Source: an uncultured Chryseobacterium sp.
Lineage (GTDB): Bacteria; Bacteroidota; Bacteroidia; Flavobacteriales; Weeksellaceae
Direction of reading: 5' to 3'
NCBI GenBank assembly: GCA_913775525.1
Contig: CAJYLH010000036.1
Location: 248,001 to 312,000, forward strand
DNA: 64,000 nt
A model generated the notes under the pieces. It made no database searches. It was given only the letters and a program-made list of their open reading frames with translations, and was not told the origin of the DNA. This document shows, piece by piece, positions 25,918-34,871 of the stretch. The stretch's first letter is position 1, and each line of letters begins with the position of its first letter. Position numbers and translations under genes: made by a program.

Positions 25918-25941
25918 AACAGCCCTATCGGCTGTTTTTAT
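25918..25941. terminator. Hairpin terminator between convergent genes
   Basis: AACAGCC (25918-25924) and GGCTGTT (25930-25936) form a 7-bp stem followed by TTTTA on the plus strand. It overlaps the 3' end of the threonine-aldolase-like gene and may serve both directions. Confidence 0.55.
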
Positions 25942-26978
25942 ATTTCAGGCATCTCCTGTTCTATAACCTCTCTAAAACGGCTTACCGCTTCATCACCGGT
26001 ATTCCAGGAAGTGATCAGGCGTATGGCAGAAGAATGGTCATCTATCTTTTTCCAGACATAAAACTCAAAACTTTCGGATAAGCGTTCAATAAGAGTATTG
26101 CTGAGAATCGGAAAAATCTGGTTGGTATATGTATCAGACAGGAACTGCACTCCCCGCTCCTTCAGGAAATTTTTAACCTTCATCGCCTGTCCGTTGGCAT
26201 GTCTAGCCAGGTCAAAGTATACATCGTCTTTCATCAGTTCCAGAAACTGGATTCCCAGCAGCCTGCCTTTAGCCAGCAATGCGCCTTTCTGCTTGATATT
26301 GAATGCAAAATCCTCCTGCAGCAAAGGATTATTGATGACTACCGCCTCTCCTATCAATGCGCCGTTTTTGGTGCCGCCCATATAAAAAACATCGGTCAGC
26401 CGGGCTACATCTTCCAGTGTAAGATCACTGGTTTCAGCCGTAAGCCCGTGTCCCAGCCTGGCACCGTCCATAAACAGGTACAGATCATGCAGTGTACAGA
26501 ACGCGGACAAAGCTTCCAGTTCTCCCCTGTCATACACTGTCCCGAGTTCGGTAGAATTGGAAATATAAACCAGTTTTGGCATTACCTGGTGCGGTACATT
26601 GCGATGCGATTCTAAAACAGGAATGATATCGGATGGCTTCAGCTTTCCATCGCTGGTTTCAATGCTTAGTACTTTATGCCCGGTAGCTTCAATGGCTCCC
26701 GTTTCATTATTGAGGATATGCCCTGTAGAGGCTGAAATTGCACAATGATACGGACGTAAAACGGAAGATATAACAATCAGGTTGGCCTGCGTCCCTCCTG
26801 AGATAAAATAAACATCTGAAGTATGGCTGTTCATACGCGCTCTGATCAGCTCTTTAGCCTGCATGGAATATTGATCCTCTCCATAACCCGCCTGCTGATC
26901 CTCATTACATTCCGAAAGTGCCCGTAGGATATTTGGATGGCAGCCTTCAGAATAATCGTTTTTAAATGAAAATTTCAT
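25938..26978 (-). CDS. Threonine aldolase-like PLP enzyme (beta-eliminating lyase family)
   Basis: A fold type I PLP enzyme of 346 aa. FISGGTQANLIVI near residue 60 and LYLFMDGARLGHGL near 168 are the cofactor-contacting segments. The PLP lysine lies in FYMGGTKNGALIGEA near 200. This matches low-specificity L-threonine aldolase/aromatic beta-eliminating lyase relatives that cleave threonine to glycine and acetaldehyde. A box TAATTTTG lies 5-12 nt before the ATG on the minus strand, so a nearly leaderless transcript is possible. Substrate specificity is not settled by sequence. Confidence 0.85.
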   Translation of the reverse strand: MKFSFKNDYSEGCHPNILRALSECNEDQQAGYGEDQYSMQAKELIRARMNSHTSDVYFISGGTQANLIVISSVLRPYHCAISASTGHILNNETGAIEATGHKVLSIETSDGKLKPSDIIPVLESHRNVPHQVMPKLVYISNSTELGTVYDRGELEALSAFCTLHDLYLFMDGARLGHGLTAETSDLTLEDVARLTDVFYMGGTKNGALIGEAVVINNPLLQEDFAFNIKQKGALLAKGRLLGIQFLELMKDDVYFDLARHANGQAMKVKNFLKERGVQFLSDTYTNQIFPILSNTLIERLSESFEFYVWKKIDDHSSAIRLITSWNTGDEAVSRFREVIEQEMPEI

Positions 26979-27034
26979 GGTACAAAATTAAAAAAACTTA
27001 AAATAGCAAGGGCGCGTTTGAATTATTATTTTGT

Positions 27035-27042
27035 TAGATTTG
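27035..27042 (+). promoter_or_regulatory. -7 box of the DtxR/MntR gene
   Basis: TAGATTTG matches TAnnTTTG and lies 18 nt before ATG 27061. Confidence 0.5.
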
Positions 27043-27060
27043 TAAGGAAAACCGTCTAAC

Positions 27061-27717
27061 ATGCCGAAAATAACCTTAACCGAAGAAAATTACCTGAAAG
27101 CCCTGTTTCATGTTGTTGACCCAGAGGGTAAAGTGACCATCAATGAGCTCAGCAAGTTCCTTAACGTGAAAATGCCGAGTGTGAATAATATGATGAAGAA
27201 ATTCGCTGATAAAGGCTGGGTAGTCTACGAGACGTACAAACCCCTCCTGGTTACTGAAAAAGGACGGCGCGAAGCTGCACTGGTAGTCCGTAAGCACCGC
27301 CTTACGGAAATGTTTCTCGTAAAGAATATGAATTTCGGATGGGAGAATGTCCATGAAATTGCCGAGCAGCTGGAACATGTCCATTCCCAGGTTTTCTTTG
27401 ACAAGATGGACGAGATCCTCAACTATCCGAAATTTGATCCGCACGGTGAACCGATTCCTGATAAAGACGGTAACATCATCGCCCAGGACCTGCAGAAACT
27501 TAGCAGCTGTGAAACCGGCGAAACAGTTATTTTCACTTCCGTTACCCTTTCGGATGATGCCTTCCTGAGTTACCTGAATGAGCGCCATCTTCTGTTAGAT
27601 ACCATAATCCGGGTCATCAAAATTGAGAATTTTGATAAATCCATGACCATTGAGATTGAAGGAAAAAAGGAAATCCTCAGCAAAAAAGCCACTGAAAAAA
27701 TCCTCGTCAGGAAATAA
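27061..27717 (+). CDS. DtxR/MntR family metal-dependent transcriptional regulator
   Basis: A winged helix-turn-helix over residues 1-65 (TEENYLKALFHV, then INELSKFLNVKMPSVNNMMKKFADKGWV) is followed by a metal-binding/dimerisation domain with VVRKHRLTEMFLV, HEIAEQLEHVHSQVFFDKMDEILNYPKFDPHGEPIP, and an SH3-like FeoA-type C-terminal domain. It probably represses manganese or iron uptake genes when metal is bound. No transporter gene is adjacent, so targets must lie elsewhere. At 218 aa it is the long DtxR form. Confidence 0.9.
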   Translation: MPKITLTEENYLKALFHVVDPEGKVTINELSKFLNVKMPSVNNMMKKFADKGWVVYETYKPLLVTEKGRREAALVVRKHRLTEMFLVKNMNFGWENVHEIAEQLEHVHSQVFFDKMDEILNYPKFDPHGEPIPDKDGNIIAQDLQKLSSCETGETVIFTSVTLSDDAFLSYLNERHLLLDTIIRVIKIENFDKSMTIEIEGKKEILSKKATEKILVRK

Positions 27718-27749
27718 CCTGATTCGGTATCTTTCCCTTTGTATAGGGC

Positions 27750-27777
27750 AAAAAAAATCCCGGCTACAAGACCGGGA
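27750..27777 (-). terminator. Rho-independent terminator of the T6SS operon
   Basis: Positions 27758-27763 and 27772-27777 form a 6-bp GC stem. On the minus strand a T-run (27757-27750) follows it, just after tssK. Confidence 0.75.
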
Positions 27778-27796
27778 AGATGATATAGAAACAAGC

Positions 27797-28936
27797 TTAA
27801 TCCAGGACACTCCACCCTCTTTTCGGGTTGTTGTTGGAAGAAACTTCCTGTTCGTTGACGATGATATTTTCTTTTCTCTGCCCGATGTAATCCAGTTCGC
27901 TTAATTTGGAGAAAATCGTTTCCAGGCTTCGCAGCATCTGCTGGATGTAGATCAGCGGTTCTCCGCAGTTGTGGTGGTCATAATTCGTTTCCGCCACAAT
28001 AGAAAGCTGGTTGAGCAGCGTATGCGGCGCGATTTCGCTCCATTCAAGGCTGTAGTTCAGCATTTCTTCCAATTCTGCCGGAACCAGTACCTGTGTGGAA
28101 TTATACAGGTGAAGGGCCAGTTTGGCAAAACTTTCAATCAGAAACACTGGCGGCTGCCACGGTATGATATTCCTGAACTGGAAATACATGTCCCCGAATG
28201 TATTGACCATAGTGGTACATAAAAACTTTACATTCTGGGCCAAAGCCGTATTCTGGTTTTTATGGGAAGCTTTCTGGATGATCTTAAAGGCATACTGCTG
28301 TAGGTTACCGATGGATTTGGCAAAACCGTTATAATAGTCCAGCAAAGCCGGATGGCTTTGAATCGAAGTACATGGCGGGATAAATGATGAATCTACCTGG
28401 GCGATATTGCCTTTCAGGTCTACCTTACCGATGATCAGGTAATTTCCTCCCGAGAAACTGCTGTTCAGGGAAGTTACCGGAAGCAGTTCAATATGGTAAT
28501 TCGGCTGTGCATTCGGATGGCGCGGCGGGATTTCTTCCGGGTCAATATCACCGAATGGGACTTTATCAAAAGGATTGACAGAAATCAGGATATAATAGTC
28601 CCCGTCTGCCTGTTCTTCGTTCATAGACCGGGCAAGGGATTTCACACTCACCCTCCTGTCGGTAAGCTCAATCCGGTATCCGGCCAGCGTCAGGGCACTA
28701 CAGCGTTTGATGACCAGCTGAACATCATTGGTTGCCGTATTGTGGACATCAAAGATCGTACGGTCTGTGAATTCATTTGAAATAGGCAGCAAACCGTAAT
28801 TGTAGGTGGTAATTTCCAGGGAGTTGGAATCCCGGATCATATCCGTCAGGAAATTATCCTGATCATTCAGATGCCGCTGGGAAACCTTCATACCGTCTAC
28901 CCAGTTGATTGCAAAATGTTTTATTGGCTGTATCAT
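27797..28936 (-). CDS. tssK: Type VI secretion system baseplate subunit TssK
   Basis: TssK links the T6SS baseplate to the membrane complex. The protein begins with the typical FAINWVDGMKVSQRHLNDQDNF-like segment, where family members carry a W-x-x-G-x-x-L/V-x-x-x-H-x-x-x-Q-D pattern. The middle and C-terminal helical parts (LAQNVKFLCTTMVNTFGDMYFQF) fit the Bacteroidota form of ~380 aa. It is the last gene of a tssG-tssN-tssK run, 25 nt after tssN. Because TssN is specific to Bacteroidota systems, the system is of the T6SS-iii type. Confidence 0.85.
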   Translation of the reverse strand: MIQPIKHFAINWVDGMKVSQRHLNDQDNFLTDMIRDSNSLEITTYNYGLLPISNEFTDRTIFDVHNTATNDVQLVIKRCSALTLAGYRIELTDRRVSVKSLARSMNEEQADGDYYILISVNPFDKVPFGDIDPEEIPPRHPNAQPNYHIELLPVTSLNSSFSGGNYLIIGKVDLKGNIAQVDSSFIPPCTSIQSHPALLDYYNGFAKSIGNLQQYAFKIIQKASHKNQNTALAQNVKFLCTTMVNTFGDMYFQFRNIIPWQPPVFLIESFAKLALHLYNSTQVLVPAELEEMLNYSLEWSEIAPHTLLNQLSIVAETNYDHHNCGEPLIYIQQMLRSLETIFSKLSELDYIGQRKENIIVNEQEVSSNNNPKRGWSVLD

Positions 28937-28961
28937 ATTAATATCCTTTTAAAATGTGTGA

Positions 28962-29864
28962 TTATAATTTCCTTCCGGCTCCCTCCTCTTCATGCTGGAT
29001 GACCCTCTTGCAGATCACCACTTCATTTTCCGAAATGCCGTTGGCTGTGATATCTTCATTGAAATTAATGTATTTCCGGAAGCTGAAAAACGATTTTTTG
29101 GTGTAAAAGATCCAGTAATACGGTTCTTTCTGCTGATCGGTCAGATGGATGATAGAACCCGGGTTTTTATGGTTATAGTCATCTACCACACGGTAAAACC
29201 AGTCACCGAACGTTACCCCTGTAGGCAGTGTTTTGGCTTTTATCCTGAACCGGTTGGCGTCTTCAAGGTTTTTGCTCAGTTCTACATTCAGCACCATCAG
29301 ACGGTCAAAATCTGCGCCTTCAAAATCAGGAAGCTTCTGATCCGGCGAATACCGCCATGTCTTATAAATATCGAACGGAATACTGATGAACTGTATGTAG
29401 CAGTAATAGAAAACCAGCGGTACCAAAAAGACCAGCATGCTGGTTGCCGCCATGGCTGCATATCCGGTCCCTTTGCTCATCCAGTTGAAGATCAGTGTAA
29501 ACAGATACCCTCCGATGACCAGACAGGTGAGAGAAAGCAGGGATTCGAACAGGATGCTCATGGAAAGAGATTCAATATGCTTTTTAAAATAGTGACCAAT
29601 CAGATTTACATGGATAATTCCGAAAATCAGGTAAATGATCTGTGCAATAAGGTACCAGTAAGGATTGAAAAGGTTGCCTGCAAAACCGAAAAATCCGGGC
29701 AGCGCCAGGCACAGGCCGCATAACAAAACATATACAATGATTACCCTTATCTTGATGGCCGGTTTATTCCTTCTGATAACCCCGAGAACGGTCATCATGA
29801 TTACCGCCAGTAACGGCATAAGAATATACCTTAAAAAGACTCCTTTTACTGAAGAAATTTCCAT
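28962..29864 (-). CDS. tssN: TssN, Bacteroidota-specific T6SS inner-membrane component
   Basis: A 300-aa protein with five or so transmembrane helices in its first 165 residues (YILMPLLAVIMMTVLG; VIIVYVLLCGLCLALPG; IAQIIYLIFGIIHVNLIGHY; and others). A soluble C-terminal domain follows, with ADFDRLMVLNVELSKNLED and GVTFGDWFYRVVDDYNHKNP. This is the TssN layout of T6SS-iii loci, where TssN helps build the trans-envelope complex in place of TssJLM. It lies between tssG and tssK with short gaps. Confidence 0.82.
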   Translation of the reverse strand: MEISSVKGVFLRYILMPLLAVIMMTVLGVIRRNKPAIKIRVIIVYVLLCGLCLALPGFFGFAGNLFNPYWYLIAQIIYLIFGIIHVNLIGHYFKKHIESLSMSILFESLLSLTCLVIGGYLFTLIFNWMSKGTGYAAMAATSMLVFLVPLVFYYCYIQFISIPFDIYKTWRYSPDQKLPDFEGADFDRLMVLNVELSKNLEDANRFRIKAKTLPTGVTFGDWFYRVVDDYNHKNPGSIIHLTDQQKEPYYWIFYTKKSFFSFRKYINFNEDITANGISENEVVICKRVIQHEEEGAGRKL

Positions 29865-29918
29865 GTTTAATTTTTCAAATTTATATTATGTTGGTCAATG
29901 TAAATATACTAAAATATT

Positions 29919-30863
29919 TTACAGGAATGTAGAGTATCCGAGGCGGCTGGCATTTCTTTCATCGTCTTCCAGGGAAAAAGAATAGTCCTGTTTTTCTGTG
30001 ATGAAATTTTCCTCCACCTCTACCGTTACCGGAAGGAAGTGATCATATAAAGCCCTGAGTACAGTACGGAACGGGCTCCCCTCTATATAATTTTTCATTT
30101 CCCTGTATGGAATAGGTCCGATATTCACCACCCAGTTCCGTTCTCCGTCCATATGCCTGCCGCTCGGGATGTACGTTACTCCCAGTCTTGAATTTCCCAG
30201 AAGCATAGAATCATCTTCCTGCTCTATCTTATCGATGACATTCGGGGCAAAGGTAACTTCTACCGGCACCTGTAAAAATGCGCTCATGCAGCGCTCGAAC
30301 CAGGCTTTATCACCTCGGATCTGATGGAAAAAAGGAAGAATATAGATAAAGATGGAAGCGTGATGCCGGTCCAGCATCCGGAGCAGCGGCCAGAGCTCAC
30401 TAACTGTATTCAGAAGCGTATGGGTATCGCTGGCAATATCGAAATCAAATTCCTTCAGCAGCGCACTGATTTCCGTAAAGAAAATTTCAAGTTCAAAAGG
30501 CCGGAAAAATTTCCGGGCATCCTCTTCTACTTTTTTCTGTTTGCGGATCTCCCGGACAATATGGTCTACATTTTTACGGGAAGCGCCCAGCGAAGGCGGA
30601 TGGAAAAGCCCTTCCGGAAGATAGTCATAAATGCCTTCCCGGTAGGTCTCTATGGTGAATACCTCTTCATCGAATCCCAGGTACTGGCTGGTGATCCTTC
30701 TGATATCTTTGAGATAAGCACGGTCATTGATGCCGATGCGTTCTATAAATATATTGCTGACAGCCCTGTGGTATTTCAAAAGATTTACCGCTACTGCCTC
30801 CGCCTTAAAATCAGTCTGGAGCTGATTATATTGCAGGGTCGCAACAGAATTTTCATACATCAT
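29919..30863 (-). CDS. tssG: Type VI secretion baseplate subunit TssG (Bacteroidota type)
   Basis: The C-terminal segment SRLGVTYIPSGRHMDGERNWVVNIGPI corresponds to the conserved TssG region (a leucine-glycine-V block followed by an RIGPL-type motif). The helical N-terminal half (FFTEISALLKEFDFDIAS; SELWPLLRMLDRHHASI) is usual for the ~310-aa form. The start is ATG 30863 or 30860. The frame extends to 30920 without support. It heads the tssG-N-K run. Its normal partner tssF is not adjacent. Confidence 0.75.
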   Translation of the reverse strand: MMYENSVATLQYNQLQTDFKAEAVAVNLLKYHRAVSNIFIERIGINDRAYLKDIRRITSQYLGFDEEVFTIETYREGIYDYLPEGLFHPPSLGASRKNVDHIVREIRKQKKVEEDARKFFRPFELEIFFTEISALLKEFDFDIASDTHTLLNTVSELWPLLRMLDRHHASIFIYILPFFHQIRGDKAWFERCMSAFLQVPVEVTFAPNVIDKIEQEDDSMLLGNSRLGVTYIPSGRHMDGERNWVVNIGPIPYREMKNYIEGSPFRTVLRALYDHFLPVTVEVEENFITEKQDYSFSLEDDERNASRLGYSTFL

Positions 30864-31212
30864 AGTTTCTGTGATAATTTGGCTGATAAAGGTAATATTT
30901 CTCTTTTTACAGAAAAACACTTTTCCTGTATATCATCTTAAAATTAATGATTTTTTATCAATCCTAAAACAATCAGGCAAAAAAACTCCATAAATAATTA
31001 ACCGGTTCATAATTGCCTTTGACTATAAGAGCATTATATAAGCCTGAAAGACTGATCGCCTACAACATTTCATTAATTTAAAATGTGATCTGCTACATAC
31101 CTAAAATATTATCTGCGCGTATGTTAATAATTATTATTGCAATAAATTGATTGTACAGAATACTTTATACCGGTGTGAAGCGTATCTTTGCACCTCAAAA
31201 TGTTACTGAACA
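30864..31212. other. Divergent AT-rich promoter region between tssG and the S1/P1 nuclease
   Basis: The 349 bases between two divergent start codons contain no reading frame worth calling. Minus-strand TACCTTTA (one mismatch to the -7 consensus) lies 20-25 nt before tssG. On the plus strand TATCTTTG at 31183-31190 serves the nuclease gene. Confidence 0.5.
31183..31190 (+). promoter_or_regulatory. -7 box of the S1/P1 nuclease gene
   Basis: TATCTTTG matches TAnnTTTG and lies 22 nt before ATG 31213. Confidence 0.5.
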
Positions 31213-32004
31213 ATGAAAAGTATGTATTCTAAATTACTGATGCTTGCATTCATCTCCTCTTCGTTATACAGCTATGCGTGGGGACTGACGGGGCACAGGA
31301 TTATTGCAGAAATTGCAGAAAACCACCTTTCCGGGAAAGCCAGGAGGGAGATCAAAAAAATGATGGGTCGTGAAAGGCTGGCATATTGGGCCAACTGGCC
31401 GGATTTTATTAAATCCGATACCACAGGCGCATGGAAACAGGCGTCCGCATGGCATTACGTAAACATTGACCCGCAGACCGACTTTAAAACGTTTGAACAG
31501 AAACTTAAGATGCAGGCAGGACCAAGCTTGTATACACAGGTCAATACCCTGTCCAGCCAGATCAAAGACAGCAGGACCTCTGAAAAAGACCGTAAAATTG
31601 CTTTGATTTTCCTGATTCATATTATGGGTGACCTTGCTCAGCCTATGCATGTGGGCCGGGCGGAAGATTTAGGTGGAAACAAGATCAATGTTACCTATTT
31701 CGGGGAAAAAACCAACCTGCATTCCGTATGGGACGGCAAACTGGTGGATTCGCAGAAATACAGCTATACGGAATATTCCAGGCTTCTGGACATCAAGTCT
31801 GATGATGAAGTGAAAAAAATCCAGTCCGGTACCCTGGAAGACTGGCTGTATGATTCCCATACCATTGCCAACAGGATCTATGCCCAGACACCTGACGGTT
31901 CAAAACTGTCTTTCGACTATCAGTATAAATTCAATGATACTATGGAAAGACAATTGCTGTACGGAGGACTGAGACTGGCAAAATGGCTGAATGATCTGTT
32001 CTAG
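31213..32004 (+). CDS. Secreted S1/P1-type zinc nuclease
   Basis: A phospholipase C/P1 nuclease fold with three zinc ions. A 22-residue signal peptide ends at YSYA, so the mature protein would begin with W23, the Trp whose amino group is a zinc ligand in P1 nuclease. All nine ligand positions appear: W23, H28, D64, H81, H136, D140, H146, H170 and D174 (AWGLTGH, NWPDFI, AWHYVNI, HIMGDLAQPMHVG, NLHSVWD). It probably digests single-stranded nucleic acid or removes 3'-phosphates outside the cell. It is monocistronic with its own terminator. Confidence 0.92.
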   Translation: MKSMYSKLLMLAFISSSLYSYAWGLTGHRIIAEIAENHLSGKARREIKKMMGRERLAYWANWPDFIKSDTTGAWKQASAWHYVNIDPQTDFKTFEQKLKMQAGPSLYTQVNTLSSQIKDSRTSEKDRKIALIFLIHIMGDLAQPMHVGRAEDLGGNKINVTYFGEKTNLHSVWDGKLVDSQKYSYTEYSRLLDIKSDDEVKKIQSGTLEDWLYDSHTIANRIYAQTPDGSKLSFDYQYKFNDTMERQLLYGGLRLAKWLNDLF

Positions 32005-32038
32005 GAAACGGACAGGATTAATCAGAATTAAAATATCA

Positions 32039-32068
32039 TAAGGTGGAGTGAATGCTTCACCTTTTTTT
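32039..32068 (+). terminator. Rho-independent terminator of the nuclease gene
   Basis: AAGGTGGAG (from 32039-32040) pairs with CTTCACCTT through one G-U, and a run of about ten T follows from 32062. Confidence 0.8.
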
Positions 32069-32218
32069 TTGCAGCAACGCAAAGATCATACCCAGCGCAT
32101 AAATTACAATATATTTTTAAACCGGCGTCCACAAAAAACAAAATATTTTAAAAGTGGTGTAACCTTTTCATGTTCTCAGGCGTATTATATATACTAACTC
32201 TTTTTTGAGGAAAAATAA

Positions 32219-33085
32219 ATGAGACAGTTAAAAATTACTAAGCAGGTAACCAACAGGGAAACTGCTTCATTAGACAAGTATCTGCAGGAGATCGGTAAAG
32301 TGGAACTGATTACCGCAGACGAAGAGGTGGAATTGGCACAAAGAATCCGTGCCGGCGACAGAGCCGCATTGGAGAAGCTGATCAAGGCCAACCTTCGTTT
32401 CGTGGTTTCCGTATCCAAACAGTACCAGAACCAGGGTCTTTCCCTGCCCGACTTAATTAATGAAGGAAACCTGGGGTTGATGAAAGCGGCCAAGAGGTAT
32501 GACGAAACCAGAGGTTTCAAATTCATTTCCTATGCCGTGTGGTGGATCCGTCAGTCAATCTTACAGGCTTTGGCAGAACAGTCAAGGATTGTAAGATTAC
32601 CATTAAATAAAATCGGTTCAATCAACAAGATCAATAAAGCATATGCCCACCTTGAACAGGAAAATGAAAGGCCTCCTTCCCCGGAAGAACTGGCCGAAGT
32701 CCTGGACATGAGTGAGGAAGACATCAAGGAATCCATGAAAAACTCCGGAAGGCATTTATCCATGGACGCTCCGTTGGTGGAAGGAGAAGATTCCAACCTG
32801 TATGACGTACTGCGTTCAGGAGAATCTCCAAGCCCGGATAAAGACCTGATGCTGGAATCTCTCCAGATTGAGATTGAAAGAGCCCTGAATACCCTTACGC
32901 CAAGAGAAGCGGACCTGGTGAGACTGTATTTCGGTCTTAACGGAAAGCATCCGATGACGCTGGAAGAAATCGGGGAAACGTTTGACCTGACTAGGGAACG
33001 TGTAAGACAGATCAAAGAAAAAGCAATCAAAAGATTGAAGCACAACACCAGAAGCAAGATCCTTAAATCTTATCTGGGTAAATAA
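32219..33085 (+). CDS. rpoD: Primary RNA polymerase sigma factor (RpoD/SigA, Bacteroidota type)
   Basis: This short sigma-70 (288 aa) lacks region 1.1. It contains region 1.2 ([27 protein letters not shown]), region 2 with [34 protein letters not shown], region 3 ([17 protein letters not shown]) and region 4.2 ([28 protein letters not shown]). This is the usual size of the housekeeping sigma in Bacteroidota, whose promoters read TTG/TAnnTTTG, and that motif recurs before genes here. It is monocistronic with a strong terminator. Confidence 0.93.
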   Translation: MRQLKITKQVTNRETASLDKYLQEIGKVELITADEEVELAQRIRAGDRAALEKLIKANLRFVVSVSKQYQNQGLSLPDLINEGNLGLMKAAKRYDETRGFKFISYAVWWIRQSILQALAEQSRIVRLPLNKIGSINKINKAYAHLEQENERPPSPEELAEVLDMSEEDIKESMKNSGRHLSMDAPLVEGEDSNLYDVLRSGESPSPDKDLMLESLQIEIERALNTLTPREADLVRLYFGLNGKHPMTLEEIGETFDLTRERVRQIKEKAIKRLKHNTRSKILKSYLGK

Positions 33086-33100
33086 AATACATAACCATTC

Positions 33101-33136
33101 AGCGGAGCTTGATTTTTTCAGGCTCCGCTTTTTTTA
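33101..33136 (+). terminator. Rho-independent terminator of rpoD
   Basis: AGCGGAGC (33101-33108) pairs perfectly with GCTCCGCT (33122-33129), followed by a T-run. Confidence 0.85.
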
Positions 33137-33174
33137 TATATTAGCCTCATCTAATCAAATATAAAAAACCGGAT

Positions 33175-33762
33175 ATGAAAAAAATAATAATTCCTTCTTT
33201 GCTTTTGTTGATGCTTTCGTGCGGAGGCCCTACTAAGGAAAATAAGACGGTAGTAGACCAGGCGATCAACAAATCCGAGTCCGTCGCTTCAATCGACAGT
33301 TATTCCCGGAATGTTAACCGTGTGATCAGCATTTACAATGAACTGGTCAAAAAAGACCCGCAACTCCAGGCTCTTGAGAAAAAGGTGGATGCTATAAAAG
33401 AAGAAACCTCAGCCGTGACTTCCAAATATACAGACATCATAACCCAGTCCGAAACGTATTATGAAGACGCGCGTGCTCTTGCAAAATCGGTTACCGATTC
33501 CGTCTCCAGGCAGGCTATTGAACAGCAGATTTCATCCAGTTCAGAACAGTACAATGTAAGGATAAAGCACATCCGGGACCTGATCAGCAGCATTCAGAAT
33601 AACACGGCTAAGATCCATGATCAGCACACCCTTTTTATGATCTCAAAAACCCTTCCTGAAATCCGGAAATACCAGGATGCCCATAGCCTGAAACCGGATA
33701 GCCTGATCAGTTTCATCAACAAGCAGAATACTTTACTCAATGAACTGAAGAGTATGAAATAG
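33175..33762 (+). CDS. Putative coiled-coil lipoprotein of unknown function (195 aa)
   Basis: The signal peptide KKIIIPSLLLLMLSC places the lipidated Cys at residue 16. The rest is helical with heptad-like patterns (VVDQAINKSESVASIDSYS; LEKKVDAIKEETSAVTSKYT; ISSSSEQYNVRIKHIRDLI), suggesting a long coiled coil anchored to a membrane. No family is recognised. It is preceded by the rpoD terminator and its 3' end faces the 5'-nucleotidase gene. Confidence 0.7.
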   Translation: MKKIIIPSLLLLMLSCGGPTKENKTVVDQAINKSESVASIDSYSRNVNRVISIYNELVKKDPQLQALEKKVDAIKEETSAVTSKYTDIITQSETYYEDARALAKSVTDSVSRQAIEQQISSSSEQYNVRIKHIRDLISSIQNNTAKIHDQHTLFMISKTLPEIRKYQDAHSLKPDSLISFINKQNTLLNELKSMK

Positions 33763-33768
33763 GAGGTG

Positions 33769-34734
33769 TTAAAATTTGATTTCGTTATCTTTTTGTAGAG
33801 TCAATTCCGATGGCTTGTGAATAAATAAAGGTGAATCTGATGCATAGGGAACAAGCCCTGACGGGACAAATTTTGAAGATTCTTTAAGGTGTACATCTTG
33901 ATCATCAAAGAAAATGTGAGCGCCAAAAGCTTTTAATACTTTATCTTTGGATAGTCCTCCCAGGAAATATGCTTCATCTACATAAACTCCCCAATTCTTT
34001 AAGGTTTTAATTACTCTCATATGTGAAGGAGCATTTCTTGCAGTAACTATTGCTAATCTTAAAGGGGACAGTTCTATTGTTGTTGGTAACTCCTCTTGAA
34101 TTTTAGATAGCTTAATTAATAATTTAGCGAAGGGCCCTTCAGCAAGATCTACATCTTCATTTTCTTGCTCATACTTATGAAATGCATCTATACCCTGAGT
34201 TTTATATCTATGTTCGGATTCATCAGAGAAGAGAACAGCATCTGCGTCAAATGCAATTTTAACTCGATTATCTAATGGTTTAAATTCAGTTGGCGGAGCG
34301 TAAATAAAAGCGGCAGCACAACTTTTCGAATCTATAACTGCCTGTACATCCTTGTTATCTTTGCTCAAGAATAGGTCAATATTATATGCATCGATGTATG
34401 GTGAAAGTGGCTCGCCTCCACTAAAAGCCATTCTGGTAATATCCAATTTGTGTTGACGAAAAGAGTTCATAATTCTAACTCCTGTTTCTGGACTATTTCT
34501 TGACATTACCACGACTTCCACTATTCTTTTTTTAGCGTCTGTATTTAAATGCAGTAAACTCTGAACTAAATGAAATGCTGTGCCAGGAAGTAAAACTTTA
34601 TTTTGGTTTTCTTCCTGATAACTCCTGTAACCAGCTATTCCTTCTTTTTCGAAAATTTCATTTTCCTTCTCGAGATCAAATAGTGCTCTACTTGAAACTC
34701 CAACGACTAAGATATCCGATAAATCTAAGGCCAT
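33769..34734 (-). CDS. 5'-nucleotidase (cytosolic NT5C1-like, PF06189 type), AT-rich
   Basis: A protein of 321 aa that resembles the 5'-nucleotidase family of cytosolic type I enzymes. It starts with LVVGVSSRALFDLEKENEIF, has SRNSPETGVRIMNSF and RMAFSGGEPLSPYIDAYNIDLFLS, the Asp motif IAFDADAVLFSDESE (the active D-x-D), and the late HIFFDDQDVHLK. Such enzymes dephosphorylate nucleoside monophosphates. The start is ATG 34734. The frame runs on to 34809 but crosses a -7 box. Codon use and base composition are visibly AT-richer than in flanking genes, which suggests recent transfer. No partner gene is adjacent. Confidence 0.82.
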   Translation of the reverse strand: MALDLSDILVVGVSSRALFDLEKENEIFEKEGIAGYRSYQEENQNKVLLPGTAFHLVQSLLHLNTDAKKRIVEVVVMSRNSPETGVRIMNSFRQHKLDITRMAFSGGEPLSPYIDAYNIDLFLSKDNKDVQAVIDSKSCAAAFIYAPPTEFKPLDNRVKIAFDADAVLFSDESEHRYKTQGIDAFHKYEQENEDVDLAEGPFAKLLIKLSKIQEELPTTIELSPLRLAIVTARNAPSHMRVIKTLKNWGVYVDEAYFLGGLSKDKVLKAFGAHIFFDDQDVHLKESSKFVPSGLVPYASDSPLFIHKPSELTLQKDNEIKF

Positions 34735-34755
34735 TATTTTATTTATATTAATTTT

Positions 34756-34763
34756 CAAATATA
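34756..34763 (-). promoter_or_regulatory. -7 box of the 5'-nucleotidase gene
   Basis: On the minus strand 34763-34756 read TATATTTG, matching TAnnTTTG, 22 nt before ATG 34734. Confidence 0.5.
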
Positions 34764-34871
34764 AACTAATATACACCATTATCATTACGGTATTCCTTAA
34801 TTTGAACAAGTAATTAGATTAAAAATTTTGCATTGCGCTTATTAAAATATTTGTATTAAATATAAACGTAA

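Noticed and set aside
26983-26990. TAATTTTG directly before the threonine-aldolase-like ATG as evidence for a leaderless gene
   Set aside because: The motif is close enough to the ATG to allow it, but it is AT-rich and unsupported by a -33 box, so I only mention it in the gene entry.
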